Numbered from the stretch's first letter, positions 31,496-41,163 are shown. The stretch is 64,000 nucleotides of DNA from Sporosarcina sp. BI001-red (GCF_003384035.1 NZ_QQAK01000017.1:1-64000), one strand, 5' to 3'. Program-made: numbers and translations. The notes: generated from the sequence alone by a model not told the origin.

Positions 31496-34396
31496 TTGAA
31501 GATTGAGAGGCTAACAATTTATGGATTTGGCCGCCACAGCAATGTGACGATTGAGCTTGGGGATGGAGTCACTGTCTTTTACGGGGAGAATGAAGCCGGG
31601 AAAACGACGATTTATCAATTTATTTTACAAGTATTGTTTGGGTTCCCGCCTAAGAACAGCGCGCTGTTGCGTTATGAACCGAAAACAGGCTCGCACTATG
31701 GTGGGAAAGTTGTCCTCAAAGATAAAAAGTATGGCGTCGTTGAAGTAGAGCGGATTCGAGGGAAATCAGCTGGAGATGTAACCGTCCGATTCGAGGATGG
31801 GAAAATGGGTGGACAAACGGAACTCAATGACCTCTTGCGTCAGTATGATCGAACTGCCTTTGAGTCTGTCTTTTCGTTTTCTTTGTTTCAGTTACAAGGT
31901 TTAGAGCAAATGGATTCGGACGAGCTGAGCCGCACGTTATTATCATCAGGTACAACCGGAATTGATTTGTTGCTTCAATTAGAGAAAAGACTTGAAAAAG
32001 AAAAAGCGGAGCTGTTTAAAAAATCGGGAAAAAATCCTCAAATGAACGTTCTATTAAAAGAACTCCGCGAACTAGAAGAGACATTGAAAATACAAAGAGC
32101 GAAAGTGGATGAATACGAACCCGCTCTGAACCGTGTAGAAGAACTGGAACGTCAACTATCAGCAGAGCGGAATACGGTGCAAAGTTGCCAAGTGGAGTCT
32201 AAAAAGCTTGAGAGTGCCCTGTTGCGAATCCCAATTATAGTGAATAGAAATCGCTTGCTTTCTGAGATCGAGGAACTCGGTCAGAATGAGTTTCCGGTGA
32301 ACGGTATACGTGACCAAGAAATGTTGGAAAGTAAAAAACATGAAGCAGAAGCGGTTCACGCACGCGCTTCATTTCAATTACAGAATGTGAAGGACGAGCT
32401 GGAAAAAGAAGGTCAAAAAGATCGGGAAGTGGCAGTTGAAGCATTACTTGCGAAAGAATCTGATTGGCACGTACTACAACAGGAACTTGTCAGCACAAAG
32501 TCAGATATTGCACGGTTAACAACGGAACGACATCGGCTTCTTAGTCTTCTCGGTGCATCTGAGTCACCTGCAGTCGAAGTTCTCTTGCAACTAGATAGTT
32601 CGTTCACTCAGGAGCAACTCCTTCAGCAATTGGCAGACCGGGTACAGCAAACAGAGCGAGCAGTTCAGTCGAGTCAGTTGGAAGTGCAGCGTGTCAAAGA
32701 GATGGAACGAAGAACTGCTCAGCAACTGGAGAGGCTGTCCGCCGAAGCACCAAGCCCAGATGAACAAGCGCAAGCAGCAAAGTGGCCGTCTGTGCGTGCG
32801 CGTCTTTCTGAAGCAAAAGCGTATGTCTCTTTTGCTAAGAAAGAACAACAGTCAACGTCTAAAACAGTCATTTGGATTCTGCTAGCAGCGGCGATTGTAG
32901 TGGCGGGCTACGGGGTATTGCAGAAACAGTGGATCATCGCTTTGCTAGGCGTTATTATTGCTGCGATAAGTGGCTATGGACTCATGCAGAAACAACAAAG
33001 ACCTTCGCAATCGGATGAACGCATGAAAGAAATGAGCGCACTTGTAAAAGCTTATGAAGGAAAAGAAGAGGCTTATGAAGAATTGTGCAAGAAGACGGAT
33101 GATTTCATCCGCAAAGCGGAGCAGTTAACAATGGCGGCTAACGGTTATGAGATGGACATAGATTCCCTTCAAAACAAGTTAGCGGTCCAGGTTCAAGAAG
33201 AAACCAACGCCCGCAGACAGCTTGCAGAAGAACTCCTCGAATGTGGGTTGCCTGCTTCAGGAGGAATTGAAGTGATCCCTGAGTTGTTCCGATTGGTTCG
33301 GCAATTGCAAGAAACAAACCGCTTCTTAATAGAACGATTGAACAATCAGCAAGAAAAGGATAAGAAAATCCAGCAACATCTTGAGTCTTCACGTGCAGTG
33401 CTTGGACGTGAAGTTCCAGAAGCAGACCTGTATACTTTAATCAGGCAAGAGGCACGAAAACTGCGTGATGCCTCGCTCTCAGCCGAAACATATGAACGGC
33501 AAGTTAAAGAACTCTCAAGAACGATGGAAGAGAAAATGCTTGAATTGCAGGCGTATCGACAACAAGAGCAACAATTATTTGAGCGGGCAGGCGTTCATGA
33601 TAAACAATCGTTCTACGATGCATATGATCGCTGGCAGCATATTCAAACGTTACAACTGAGTTTAGACGGATTGAATGACCAGTTGAAGACGCTTCATCAT
33701 GCGGAGGGATTTGACGATGATGAAGGATGGATCGAGCAACAACTTGTCTTATCTGAAGAACGATTGGCAACTGCAGAGCATGTAATTTCGGAGTTGACAG
33801 ATGAACGTGCTGGCTTACTTCATAAAACGGAAGCACTTCTTTCTGACGATGCGCATCTGCATACGCAACAGCTTTATGAAAACAAAAAGGCCGAATTTAA
33901 TGCGCTTGCGTTTTCTTGGTTGAGTCGGCAAGTAGCGGCTGATGCGATTCGTCAAACGATGGGGGAATTGAAAGACAAAAAATTACCTGCCGTACTAACG
34001 CGCGCCAACAACTTATTTGCTCAGCTAACTGCTGGACAGTATGCTCAACTCGAGATTAATATGGATGGGAAATTTCAAGCAATTCGCAAAGACGGTCAAC
34101 CGTTTGAGATTGCGGAATTGAGCCAAGCAACGAAAGAACAAGCGTATTTAGCGCTTCGGCTAGCACTTGCGAGTGAATTAGCGGATCAAGCTCCATTCCC
34201 AGTAATAATGGACGATCCGTTTGTCCATTTCGATGCGAAACGGCTATCCCAAATGACTCAACTCATATCGGAGCTATCGTCGAAACATCAATTTATCGTA
34301 TTTACATGTCATGAGACGCTAGCTCCTCATTGGCCAAAAGCTAAAACCATCAATGTTTCCGAAATTGGAAACTCACCTGAAGGAGTTGCATTATGA
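31496..34396 (+). CDS. yhaN: SbcC/Rad50-like ATPase YhaN
   Basis: A 966-aa ATPase with the N-terminal P-loop GENEAGKTT (residues 30-38), long coiled coils (about 180-450 and 510-840) and the C-terminal signature and Walker B half ([11 protein letters not shown] near 905). Unusually for an SbcC relative it has two hydrophobic helices in the middle (about 455-498, [18 protein letters not shown] and [16 protein letters not shown]). This suggests membrane attachment at the apex of the coiled coil. TTG start, RBS CAGAGGTG. Forms a nuclease complex with YhaO by analogy with SbcCD; overlaps yhaM (ATGA). Confidence 0.92.
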   Translation: MKIERLTIYGFGRHSNVTIELGDGVTVFYGENEAGKTTIYQFILQVLFGFPPKNSALLRYEPKTGSHYGGKVVLKDKKYGVVEVERIRGKSAGDVTVRFEDGKMGGQTELNDLLRQYDRTAFESVFSFSLFQLQGLEQMDSDELSRTLLSSGTTGIDLLLQLEKRLEKEKAELFKKSGKNPQMNVLLKELRELEETLKIQRAKVDEYEPALNRVEELERQLSAERNTVQSCQVESKKLESALLRIPIIVNRNRLLSEIEELGQNEFPVNGIRDQEMLESKKHEAEAVHARASFQLQNVKDELEKEGQKDREVAVEALLAKESDWHVLQQELVSTKSDIARLTTERHRLLSLLGASESPAVEVLLQLDSSFTQEQLLQQLADRVQQTERAVQSSQLEVQRVKEMERRTAQQLERLSAEAPSPDEQAQAAKWPSVRARLSEAKAYVSFAKKEQQSTSKTVIWILLAAAIVVAGYGVLQKQWIIALLGVIIAAISGYGLMQKQQRPSQSDERMKEMSALVKAYEGKEEAYEELCKKTDDFIRKAEQLTMAANGYEMDIDSLQNKLAVQVQEETNARRQLAEELLECGLPASGGIEVIPELFRLVRQLQETNRFLIERLNNQQEKDKKIQQHLESSRAVLGREVPEADLYTLIRQEARKLRDASLSAETYERQVKELSRTMEEKMLELQAYRQQEQQLFERAGVHDKQSFYDAYDRWQHIQTLQLSLDGLNDQLKTLHHAEGFDDDEGWIEQQLVLSEERLATAEHVISELTDERAGLLHKTEALLSDDAHLHTQQLYENKKAEFNALAFSWLSRQVAADAIRQTMGELKDKKLPAVLTRANNLFAQLTAGQYAQLEINMDGKFQAIRKDGQPFEIAELSQATKEQAYLALRLALASELADQAPFPVIMDDPFVHFDAKRLSQMTQLISELSSKHQFIVFTCHETLAPHWPKAKTINVSEIGNSPEGVAL

Positions 34397-35331
34397 AAAA
34401 ACTATTAGATCACAAAGTCGGAGAAACGGTAGACTTATTTTTGTTCATCAAACAATCCGTAAAGGGGGTCACTCAGCAAGGAAGCCCCTTCATGTCACTT
34501 GTCCTACAAGACAAAAGTGGTGACTTGGAAGCGAAGCTTTGGGAAACGGGAGAAGAGCAAGAACGGTTATATCCTGCCGCTGCTATCGTACGCGTAGGAG
34601 GAGAAGTTCACGAGTACCGTGGGAAAAACCAGTTGCGTATTAAGAGCATTCGCCCTGCAAAAGCTGATGAGGGGATTACAATGTCTGATCTCGTTCCTTC
34701 TGCTGAAAGAAGTAAAGAAGAACTGATGGATGAGTTAATGCAATTCTTCTTTGAGATGAAGAACCCCCAGATTCAACGGATTACCCGTCATTTGATCAAA
34801 AAGCATCAAGAAGCATTCATGATGTATCCTGCAGCAACACGGAATCACCATGATTATGTTTCGGGATTGCTCGATCATGTGGTTTCCATGTTGAAGCTAG
34901 CCAAAGCGGTGGCGGATCTGTATCCAACGTTGAACAAGGACTTATTGTACTCAGGTGTGATTTTACATGATATCGGGAAAGTCATTGAATTATCCGGACC
35001 GGTTGCAGCCCACTACACAGTAGAAGGAAATTTACTTGGCCATATTAGCATCATGGTGACGGAAATTTCTAAGGCTGCAGATGAACTAGATGTATCCGGT
35101 GAAGAAGTGATGCTCCTTCAGCACATGGTGCTCTCCCATCACGGAAAAGAAGAGTGGGGTAGCCCGAAACGTCCAATGTTACCAGAAGCAGAAATGCTCC
35201 ACTATATCGATAATATCGATGCCAAAATGAACATGTTAAACCGAGCAATGAGTAAAACAGAGCCCGGAGAGTTCTCTGAACGAATTTTCCCATTGGAAAA
35301 CCGCTCATTCTATAAGCCTACATTTGAATAA
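34393..35331 (+). CDS. yhaM: 3'-5' exoribonuclease YhaM
   Basis: A 312-aa nuclease with an N-terminal OB fold (about 12-100) and an HD domain whose metal motif HDIGK is near residue 192. Length and the end ([16 protein letters not shown]) match B. subtilis YhaM, which degrades RNA and single-stranded DNA from the 3' end. Its ATG overlaps the yhaN stop codon, so it is translationally coupled as the third gene of a yhaONM operon. RBS GAAGGAG. Confidence 0.94.
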   Translation: MKKLLDHKVGETVDLFLFIKQSVKGVTQQGSPFMSLVLQDKSGDLEAKLWETGEEQERLYPAAAIVRVGGEVHEYRGKNQLRIKSIRPAKADEGITMSDLVPSAERSKEELMDELMQFFFEMKNPQIQRITRHLIKKHQEAFMMYPAATRNHHDYVSGLLDHVVSMLKLAKAVADLYPTLNKDLLYSGVILHDIGKVIELSGPVAAHYTVEGNLLGHISIMVTEISKAADELDVSGEEVMLLQHMVLSHHGKEEWGSPKRPMLPEAEMLHYIDNIDAKMNMLNRAMSKTEPGEFSERIFPLENRSFYKPTFE

Positions 35332-35339
35332 GCATAATG

Positions 35340-35367
35340 AAAAGGAGCTTCCAAGTAAGCTCCTTTT
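35340..35367 (+). terminator. Terminator of yhaONM
   Basis: Perfect 11-bp stem AAAAGGAGCTT/AAGCTCCTTTT with a 6-nt loop. Confidence 0.9.
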
Positions 35368-35581
35368 GTGTTGTGTTGGAGGAAAGTGATCATAAATCCC
35401 AACTCCTACACTCCACATCACTAAATGCGAAGCACACCAATTAAGCTTGGTTTTTAAATTTGGGAAAGATGAATTGGTCGCGAGCTTGAACACAAATAGA
35501 AGAAGGTGACGTGCCGCGGGAGGGAGCGGTATGATGATCATCATACCAAAACCCCACCCAAAACCACATTAAGCCTTCAAC
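35368..35581. other. Gene-free region with a perfect palindrome
   Basis: No gene is supported. It contains a 20-bp perfect palindrome, GGTATGATGATCATCATACC (35528-35547), and an imperfect inverted repeat GTGTTGGAG/CTCCTACAC near 35373-35419. Composition is mixed and repeat-like, similar in feel to 14614-14889. No coding signal. Confidence 0.5.
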
Positions 35582-35628
35582 AAAAAAGCCACAAGGTCTA
35601 TCAGAAAATCTGACAGAACTTGTGGCTT
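35582..35628 (-). terminator. Terminator of prsA
   Basis: On the minus strand, AAGCCACAAG pairs with CTTGTGGCTT, extended by an inner stem, and T6 follows. It lies 8 bp after the prsA stop. Confidence 0.9.
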
Positions 35629-35636
35629 ATTCAAAA

Positions 35637-36578
35637 TTACTTCTCTTCGTCTTCTACATCCGCTTCAGTGTCAGCCGGTGCATCTGCGCCGTCTTCTTTA
35701 GCTTCAGGCTTGCTTTGGTTAAACATATCCAATGAAGCCTTCAAATCTTTGTCTTTCACTTTTACGTCTGCATCTTTCATAAGCTTCGCAACTTTGTCGA
35801 CGATTGTGCTTGTATCTGCTTTTGTAAGCTTCAACTCTTGCTTCGCTTTTTCTTTGTCTGCTTTAGATGGTTCTTTATCGTCTACTTTACGTGTATCTTC
35901 TAGTTTGATGATGTGATATCCGAATTCTGATTTAACCGGTTCGCTGATTGTGCCTTTTTTCATTTCTATAGCAGCATCCCAGAATTCCTGAACCATTTTA
36001 CCTTCACCGAACCAACCAAGTTCGCCACCAGACTCTTGAGCCGCTTCTTCAGTAGAATATTCTTTCGCAAGCTTCGCAAAATCGCCACCTGCGTCTACTT
36101 TCTTCTTCACTTCTTTAGCTGTTTCTTCGTCTGCAACTAAGATGTGGCTAGCTTTTAGTTCTGTGTTCTTTTGCTCTAGATATTTGTTGAGTTCATCATC
36201 GCTTACCTTAATACCATCTGTAAGCGCTGCTTCTTGCAATTTATTGAGCTTAATTGCTTTTTTGAAACCATCAGCTGTTTGTTGTTGCTGTGCCAGGTAT
36301 TGGTCGAAATTGTCGCCAAGTTGTTTTTTGACGTCATCGTATTCTGCCTGCACATCTTTGTCGGATACATCATACTTTGACTCGAGGACCTTTTCAATAA
36401 CCATCATTTGTAGCGCTTGCTCACCAACAGAATCTTTCATCTCTTGGTAAAATTCACTTTTTGTTATATTTCCATCTTTGGATGTAACGATTGCTTCATC
36501 ATCGGAAGCATTCCCAGAACAAGCCGAGAGTGCAAGAACTGATGCTGCCAACGTGAGCGATAGGACTGTTTTTTTCAT
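35637..36578 (-). CDS. prsA: Foldase lipoprotein PrsA
   Basis: A 313-aa extracytoplasmic peptidyl-prolyl isomerase lipoprotein that folds secreted proteins. A signal peptide with lipobox LSAC places the lipidated Cys at residue 21. The parvulin domain (about 130-225) includes LKASHILVADEETA, GGELGWFGEGKM and FGYHIIKLED. The C-terminal end is acidic and low-complexity. The ATG at 36578 follows GAGGAG; 11 upstream codons are ignored. Its lipidation needs Lgt, encoded at 48496. Hpr, a regulator of exoproteases, is its neighbour. Confidence 0.94.
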   Translation of the reverse strand: MKKTVLSLTLAASVLALSACSGNASDDEAIVTSKDGNITKSEFYQEMKDSVGEQALQMMVIEKVLESKYDVSDKDVQAEYDDVKKQLGDNFDQYLAQQQQTADGFKKAIKLNKLQEAALTDGIKVSDDELNKYLEQKNTELKASHILVADEETAKEVKKKVDAGGDFAKLAKEYSTEEAAQESGGELGWFGEGKMVQEFWDAAIEMKKGTISEPVKSEFGYHIIKLEDTRKVDDKEPSKADKEKAKQELKLTKADTSTIVDKVAKLMKDADVKVKDKDLKASLDMFNQSKPEAKEDGADAPADTEADVEDEEK

Positions 36579-36616
36579 AATTAGATACTCCTCTGTAAAT
36601 GTAATTAACAAGTGCC

Positions 36617-36645
36617 ACTATAACATACAAACGAATTGAGTACAA
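36617..36645 (-). promoter_or_regulatory. Sigma-A promoter of prsA
   Basis: On the minus strand, TTGTAC and TATAGT are 17 bp apart, with an extended TG. Good match 40 bp before the ATG. Confidence 0.65.
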
Positions 36646-36669
36646 AAAAGTTCCCACTACAATCGCCCA

Positions 36670-36697
36670 ACTATTGAAAAGGGGTTCGCATAAGATA
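36670..36697 (+). promoter_or_regulatory. Candidate mother-cell (SigK/SigE) promoter of yjcZ
   Basis: CATA-AGA-TA at 36689-36697 fits the -10 of SigK/SigE promoters (CATANNNTA). An AC at 36670-36671 is 17 bp upstream, as in SigK -35 sites. Confidence 0.4.
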
Positions 36698-36721
36698 CAA
36701 AAGAAGAGAGGGGGTGCTTCG

Positions 36722-36823
36722 ATGGGTGGATACGCTGGAGGTACTGGAGCAGGATCTGGATTCGCATTGTTGGTTGTCCTGTTCATTCTATTGATCATTG
36801 TAGGCGCGGCTTACTTGTACTAA
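36722..36823 (+). CDS. YjcZ-family sporulation miniprotein
   Basis: A 33-aa protein: a glycine-rich start (MGGYAGGTGAGSGFALL) runs into a single hydrophobic helix (VVLFILLIIVGAAYLY). This is the pattern of YjcZ/YtzJ-type miniproteins, found in endospore formers and made in the mother cell. RBS GAGGGGGTG. The CATANNNTA element upstream agrees with sporulation control. Transcribed against prsA and ended by its own terminator. Confidence 0.85.
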   Translation: MGGYAGGTGAGSGFALLVVLFILLIIVGAAYLY

Positions 36824-36830
36824 GACATGA

Positions 36831-36866
36831 AAAAAAGTCCATTCCCTCTGGGGGATGGACTTTTCG
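36831..36866. terminator. Bidirectional terminator
   Basis: Stem AAAAGTCCATTCCC with GGGGATGGACTTTT between the yjcZ-type gene and the convergent membrane gene. Confidence 0.88.
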
Positions 36867-36871
36867 TTTTT

Positions 36872-37057
36872 TTAAACCTTCAAAAAGACTTCAACGTAAA
36901 GTGACAACATTAAAATAGTAATCAGTACATTTACAGTTGCATATATTTTTTTTTGCTTTTCTTCAGGGATTTCTCGTGATTCGCAGAGCGCGAACGTCAT
37001 TTTGTTGATTTGGAACAAGTAGAATAGTGAAAAGAGAACAGTTATTATCAAAATCAC
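36872..37057 (-). CDS. Small two-helix membrane protein
   Basis: A 61-aa protein with two hydrophobic segments (ILIITVLFSLFYLF and VNVLITILMLSLYVEVF) around a charged loop (CESREIPEEKQKK). No family is named. GTG at 37057 is taken as start because AAAGGGGG stands 7 bp before it; ATG codons at 37063 and 37078 are alternatives. Located between hpr and the terminator at 36831. Confidence 0.65.
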   Translation of the reverse strand: MILIITVLFSLFYLFQINKMTFALCESREIPEEKQKKIYATVNVLITILMLSLYVEVFLKV

Positions 37058-37116
37058 GTGCATACCCCCTTTGGACATCTCTTCCCATCATAGCAGACTG
37101 AGCAGAGATTTGGGAA

Positions 37117-37704
37117 TTATTTATGCTCACCAGATGCGAGTTTCAGCTCATTCGTTGTCGCTGTCAGATGCCCATTTTTTTCTTCGAAAGTTTCGCCAAG
37201 GCTTTCAAAACCTTTTTCAAAAATTTCCATGAAATCTTCTCCATAGACATTGCGAATGACGGACATGATTTCCAAAAACTCAGGGAACTTTCCGTATATA
37301 TTTTTAATCGGAAGTGACCCATCTAAAATTGAATGATCAGAGACAAAGTAATTTTCGGTCATTTCTTTAATCAATTCTTCGCCAATATCTGTGACGAGGA
37401 CATATGTATTCCGGCGGTCGTCTTCTTTTTTGAAAAACTTTAAGTACCCTCGTTGTTCCAATTTTTTAGAAAAGTTGAATGCGGTAGATACATGCATGAC
37501 TCCGAATTTTGCAATATCTGAGATCGTAGCACCCTGTAGATGATAAGCAATCCAAAGTATGTGATGTTCGTTAATATTCAAGTCATAAGGTTTTATCCAT
37601 TGTTGCCAATCTTTTTCTACAGCTTTCCACAACGCTTTGGACATCTGGGCAAGGCGTTGAGTGTAAATCATTGCTTCCTTAAACGAATAATCTTGTTCGG
37701 ACAT
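37117..37704 (-). CDS. hpr: MarR-family transition-state regulator Hpr (ScoC)
   Basis: A 195-aa winged-helix regulator matching Hpr/ScoC in start ([27 protein letters not shown]) and length. The recognition helix region is [21 protein letters not shown], followed by the wing [12 protein letters not shown]. In B. subtilis it represses exoprotease and peptide-transport genes and affects sporulation onset. RBS GGAAGTAGGTG. Its promoter has an extended -10 TGC-TATAAT. Confidence 0.94.
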   Translation of the reverse strand: MSEQDYSFKEAMIYTQRLAQMSKALWKAVEKDWQQWIKPYDLNINEHHILWIAYHLQGATISDIAKFGVMHVSTAFNFSKKLEQRGYLKFFKKEDDRRNTYVLVTDIGEELIKEMTENYFVSDHSILDGSLPIKNIYGKFPEFLEIMSVIRNVYGEDFMEIFEKGFESLGETFEEKNGHLTATTNELKLASGEHK

Positions 37705-37740
37705 GCAAGCACCTACTTCCTATATTCTATTGATGTTTTC

Positions 37741-37769
37741 ATTATAGCAGGAAAGCAACAAATAAAAAA
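37741..37769 (-). promoter_or_regulatory. Promoter of hpr
   Basis: On the minus strand, a perfect -10 TATAAT (37741-37746) with extended TGC. The -35 at 17 bp is only TTTTTT (37764-37769). Confidence 0.55.
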
Positions 37770-37820
37770 GTTAGAATTGAAAAAATAATTCAAATCGTTT
37801 CAAACATGAAAGTACAATGA

Positions 37821-37847
37821 AAAAAACATCCTCAAAATGAGGATGCT
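37821..37847 (-). terminator. Terminator after yhaH
   Basis: On the minus strand, CATCCTC/GAGGATG with a short loop, followed by T6. Confidence 0.8.
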
Positions 37848-37856
37848 TTCGATGTC

Positions 37857-38216
37857 TTATAAATTACTTTGTTGAGCGGCAACAGAACGTTCAAGTTCTT
37901 CAATAGCAGACTGGATTTCTTGAATCTCGTTCTCTAACCGGTTCCGCGATCCTTCATCTGCAGTGCGCCAGCCGCCTACAGAATCTTTGACACCTTCAAT
38001 TGCAGGATGAACGTTTTCACTCGCGAAATCTGAAACCGAGTCTTTTAACTCATTCACTCTGCCTTTTACGTCTTTTAGCTTAGCCTTTAAATCAGCAGAT
38101 GCAGTTACTACGGAAGAACGCATCTCGCTTCCAGACTGTGGAGTTGAGTAAAGAACTGTAATGGCAGCAGCAACTGACCCAACAGCCAGTCCTGCAAAAA
38201 ATGTAGATGCTTTCAT
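37857..38216 (-). CDS. yhaH: YtxH-domain protein YhaH
   Basis: A 119-aa protein with one N-terminal hydrophobic helix (TFFAGLAVGSVAAAITVLYSTP, the YtxH/GvpP motif) and a long amphipathic coiled-coil tail. Homologues in Bacillus (YhaH, YtxH) are general stress proteins. ATG at 38216 follows AAGGAGTG; ten upstream codons are ignored. A SigB-like promoter lies at 38246-38272, in line with stress induction. Between hpr and hit, as in B. subtilis. Confidence 0.85.
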   Translation of the reverse strand: MKASTFFAGLAVGSVAAAITVLYSTPQSGSEMRSSVVTASADLKAKLKDVKGRVNELKDSVSDFASENVHPAIEGVKDSVGGWRTADEGSRNRLENEIQEIQSAIEELERSVAAQQSNL

Positions 38217-38245
38217 GTATTGCTCACTCCTTCCTATTTGTTTCA

Positions 38246-38272
38246 TTACCTAGTCTTGCATTGTTAAAACCT
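38246..38272 (-). promoter_or_regulatory. Candidate SigB-type promoter of yhaH
   Basis: On the minus strand, AGGTTTTA, 13 bp, AGGTAA. It is similar to the site at 22439 and has one or two mismatches to the SigB consensus in each element. It lies 30 bp before the start codon. Confidence 0.5.
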
Positions 38273-38293
38273 GATGACGCTAAAATTGATTTG

Positions 38294-38725
38294 TTATGCG
38301 TTTGTTTGGAGATGTTTTTGAATGTCTCCTGCAAGTTCGTGAATTCGTTCACTAGGGAACTCTTCTGTTTTGGGGTCCCATGTTGGACGGTAACCATCTG
38401 TTTCGTCATATCTCGGAACAAAATGCAGGTGGAAGTGGAAGACTGCTTGACCAGCGGCCGCGCCATTATTTTGGACAAGGTTCATCCCGACAGGGTTAAA
38501 CGTATCCTTAATGGCTCTTGCTAGTTTAGGAGTAACTGAAAATAGATGAGAAGCCTCATCGGAAGTCAGGTCATACACATTTTCCCTATGGTTTTTAGGA
38601 ATTAAGAGGACATGCCCTTTAGTGACTGGCATAATGTCCATGAAAGCAATTACGTGTTCATCTTCATACAAAACTTCTCCAGGGAGTTCCCCAGCTGCGA
38701 TTTTACAGAAAATACAAGAGGACAT
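38294..38725 (-). CDS. hit: HIT-family nucleotide-binding protein Hit
   Basis: A 143-aa histidine-triad protein hydrolysing nucleotide conjugates such as AMP-lysine or AppppA-type substrates. The triad is HFHLHFVP near residue 97, and the zinc-type cysteines at the start are SSCIFCKI. The ATG at 38725 is fixed by GGAAGTG upstream. Its position opposite ecsAB is conserved in Bacillus. Confidence 0.94.
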   Translation of the reverse strand: MSSCIFCKIAAGELPGEVLYEDEHVIAFMDIMPVTKGHVLLIPKNHRENVYDLTSDEASHLFSVTPKLARAIKDTFNPVGMNLVQNNGAAAGQAVFHFHLHFVPRYDETDGYRPTWDPKTEEFPSERIHELAGDIQKHLQTNA

Positions 38726-38844
38726 TTGTACACTTCCTTTCATGAATGTCATTAGTGTAGCATATTTTCAGATAATCGGCATGAGCTGGACAAGGCATTG
38801 TTGTTTCAGATTTGGTAAACTAGAAGAAGAATGGAGGATGACGC

Positions 38845-39594
38845 ATGGCCATACTAGACTTAAAAGACGTAACAGGCGGATATTCAAGAAAACCTGTTCT
38901 ACATGAAGTATCATTTAACATTCAAAAAGGGGAATTAGTCGGGCTGATTGGACTAAATGGTGCTGGGAAAAGTACAACCATCAAACACATTATCGGACTG
39001 ATGAATCCACAAGGGGGTACCATTGAAATCAATGGTGTTACATTTGACGAAGATACTGAAATGTATCGGAAGTCATTCAGTTACATTCCAGAAACGCCAA
39101 TCTTGTATGAAGAACTGACGTTACGCGAGCATTTAGAACTTACTGCGATGGCGTACGAACTCCCTCAGGATGTATTTGAAGCAAGATCTGCGGCGTTACT
39201 AAAAGAGTTCCGAATGGAAAAGCGATTAAAATGGTATCCTTCCCACTTTTCGAAAGGGATGCGACAAAAGGTCATGATCATGTGTGCATTTCTCGCAGAA
39301 CCTGCACTCTATATTATTGACGAACCCTTTGTTGGACTAGATCCGCTAGGAATTCGTTCCTTACTTGCTCAACTTACACAGAGAACGGAAAATGGCGCGT
39401 CGGTTTTAATGTCGACACACGTATTGTCGACGGCTGAAAAACACTGTGATCGAATCATCCTCTTGCACGAAGGCAGCGTGCGGGCACACGGAACGATGGA
39501 CGATTTAAGAAAAGCGTTAGGGCGTCCTGAAGCGTCACTGGATGACTTATACATTGCGATGACAGAGGAAGCTGATTATGAACAGCTTACGTGA
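38845..39594 (+). CDS. ecsA: ABC transporter ATP-binding protein EcsA
   Basis: A 249-aa ATPase. Walker A is GLNGAGKST near residue 38, the signature is HFSKGMRQK near 133, and Walker B is YIIDEPFVGLD. In B. subtilis EcsAB exports peptides, and its loss impairs intramembrane protease RasP, protein secretion and competence. RBS GGAGGATG. Overlaps ecsB by 17 bp. It lies next to hit and hpr, which also affect secretion. Confidence 0.94.
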   Translation: MAILDLKDVTGGYSRKPVLHEVSFNIQKGELVGLIGLNGAGKSTTIKHIIGLMNPQGGTIEINGVTFDEDTEMYRKSFSYIPETPILYEELTLREHLELTAMAYELPQDVFEARSAALLKEFRMEKRLKWYPSHFSKGMRQKVMIMCAFLAEPALYIIDEPFVGLDPLGIRSLLAQLTQRTENGASVLMSTHVLSTAEKHCDRIILLHEGSVRAHGTMDDLRKALGRPEASLDDLYIAMTEEADYEQLT

Positions 39595-40786
39595 AGTGTG
39601 GGGGAACCGTTTCGGTAAATATGTGATGGAGTTACAGCGGTACTTACAATATGTGTTCACAGGGCATTTGGCGATTGTATTGCTGTTTTCCATTGGCGCA
39701 GCAGGATATGCTTACAGTGAATGGTTAAAAGATGTACCTGCCGAGTTACCCGCTGCTTGGCTGATCGCACTATTGCTTGCGGCTTCAACGTTCATCGCAA
39801 CACCGGTGACTCTGCTTAAACCAGCAGATGCTGTCTATTTGCTGCCTCTTGAAAAGGAGTTACCGACTTATACAGGCAGAGCGTTGAATTGGACGTTCTT
39901 TTCAAAATTACCTTTACCGATTATTGTTTTCATCGTAGCGCTACCGATGTTGAGTGCATATGAGATTGGGAGTAAGCAGGTATTTGGCTTATTACTACTA
40001 TTGATCATTGCCGCGATGTGGGTAAGTGTGCGAACTGAGTTCCTTTTTAGGAAAGCAAACGAGGGACAAGGAGTGTGGCAGGATCGATTCATTCGTTTTG
40101 TACTAAGTACGCTACTGTTTTACGCTGTCCTATCACAGCAATGGATTATCCTGGTCATCATTGCAATCGCCTATGCTCTATACGGTTCGTTGTGGATGAA
40201 GAAAGCAGCCGTGAAACCATTCCCCTATACTCATTTCATCGAGCTCGAACAGAATAGGATGATGGGCTTTTATCGTTTTGCAAATTACTTCACCGAAGTT
40301 CCTCATTTGAAAGGGTCTATCAGTAAACGGTCTTGGCTCGGCTTATTCATGCCCGATGCACACGTAGAACGTACAGATGCACAGAGCTTTTTGCTGCGCC
40401 GGACGTTTATCCGGACGGATGAATCATTTTGGCTTTGGCTCCGGCTAACTGTGTTATCTATTTTAGGAGTAGTATTCATTCCATTCCCAATCGTCGCATT
40501 TGTTTTCATTGGAGCGCTTGCCTTCGCATCTGCGATTCAGACGTTGCAAACATTGCGTGGGGGTGATGAATTCCGGATGGATTTGTTATTCCCGAATACG
40601 GAAGAGACACGTCCAAAAGAAATTTTCCGCTTAACAGAGCGTGTCCAATGGTTGCAAGCAGGTTTCGTTTTACTTGCAGGTTTGTTCATGCATGGTCTGT
40701 CAGTAACACCGTTCATCATGGGGGCTGTTGTTCTGATCATTTCTGAAGCAACAATTCGATTAACGACGAACAAAGAAGAAGAGTAG
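39578..40786 (+). CDS. ecsB: ABC transporter permease EcsB
   Basis: A 402-aa membrane protein of the EcsB family with about ten hydrophobic segments arranged in pairs between residues 28 and 395. The start NSLREVWGNRFGKYVMELQRYLQYVF is typical. Translationally coupled to ecsA (RBS AGAGGAAG within ecsA). The third gene of the B. subtilis operon, ecsC, is not found; an IDEAL-domain gene follows instead. Confidence 0.92.
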   Translation: MNSLREVWGNRFGKYVMELQRYLQYVFTGHLAIVLLFSIGAAGYAYSEWLKDVPAELPAAWLIALLLAASTFIATPVTLLKPADAVYLLPLEKELPTYTGRALNWTFFSKLPLPIIVFIVALPMLSAYEIGSKQVFGLLLLLIIAAMWVSVRTEFLFRKANEGQGVWQDRFIRFVLSTLLFYAVLSQQWIILVIIAIAYALYGSLWMKKAAVKPFPYTHFIELEQNRMMGFYRFANYFTEVPHLKGSISKRSWLGLFMPDAHVERTDAQSFLLRRTFIRTDESFWLWLRLTVLSILGVVFIPFPIVAFVFIGALAFASAIQTLQTLRGGDEFRMDLLFPNTEETRPKEIFRLTERVQWLQAGFVLLAGLFMHGLSVTPFIMGAVVLIISEATIRLTTNKEEE

Positions 40787-40804
40787 GAATATTCGAAAAA
40801 GTAC

Positions 40805-40834
40805 TTGCAAAATAGAGGATGGATTCGTTACAAT
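40805..40834 (+). promoter_or_regulatory. Promoter of the IDEAL-domain gene
   Basis: TTGCAA, 18 bp, TACAAT; 28 bp before the start codon. Confidence 0.5.
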
Positions 40835-40861
40835 AATTAAAAGGGTTCCGAGGTGAGAGAG

Positions 40862-41098
40862 ATGGAGAATAATTATTCATATGCTGAGTTCCTAAAGGCT
40901 GTGGGAAAAAATAGTTCCTCAATGCAAGCGGAAAAAATGCTGAATGACATCTACATCGATTTGTTTCTAAGTCATATCCACCGTGAACAAACTCGTACAC
41001 GTTTGCTGGAAGAGATTGATGCGGCCCTGGATCGTAATGATAAACCAACTTTTATGCAACTGACTGACTCGTTACGGACCGTAGACGAAAAAGAATGA
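40862..41098 (+). CDS. IDEAL-domain protein
   Basis: A 78-aa protein ending in an IDEAL domain (LLEEIDAALDRNDKPTFMQLTDSL), a short helical module found in several Bacillus proteins of regulatory or unknown role (YpiB and ComK-related adaptors among them). Cytoplasmic and acidic. ATG at 40862 is preferred: GAGGTGAGAG lies upstream, while the GTG three codons earlier overlaps that site. Single gene with terminator. Confidence 0.8.
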   Translation: MENNYSYAEFLKAVGKNSSSMQAEKMLNDIYIDLFLSHIHREQTRTRLLEEIDAALDRNDKPTFMQLTDSLRTVDEKE

Positions 41099-41102
41099 TT
41101 CC

Positions 41103-41133
41103 AACCTGTGCGCAAATGCGTACAGGTTTTTTC
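41103..41133 (+). terminator. Terminator after the IDEAL-domain gene
   Basis: Stem AACCTGT/ACAGGTT with inner CGC/GCG and a T6 tail. Confidence 0.85.
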
Positions 41134-41140
41134 GTGTAAA

Positions 41141-41154
41141 AAAACGTACGTTCG
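41141..41154 (+). promoter_or_regulatory. LexA (DinR)-like box upstream of uvrB
   Basis: AAAAC-GTAC-GTTCG agrees with the Bacillus SOS box CGAACRNRYGTTYG at 12 of 14 positions. It stands 10 bp before the -35 of uvrB. Confidence 0.55.
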
Positions 41155-41163
41155 CTTTTCGCT

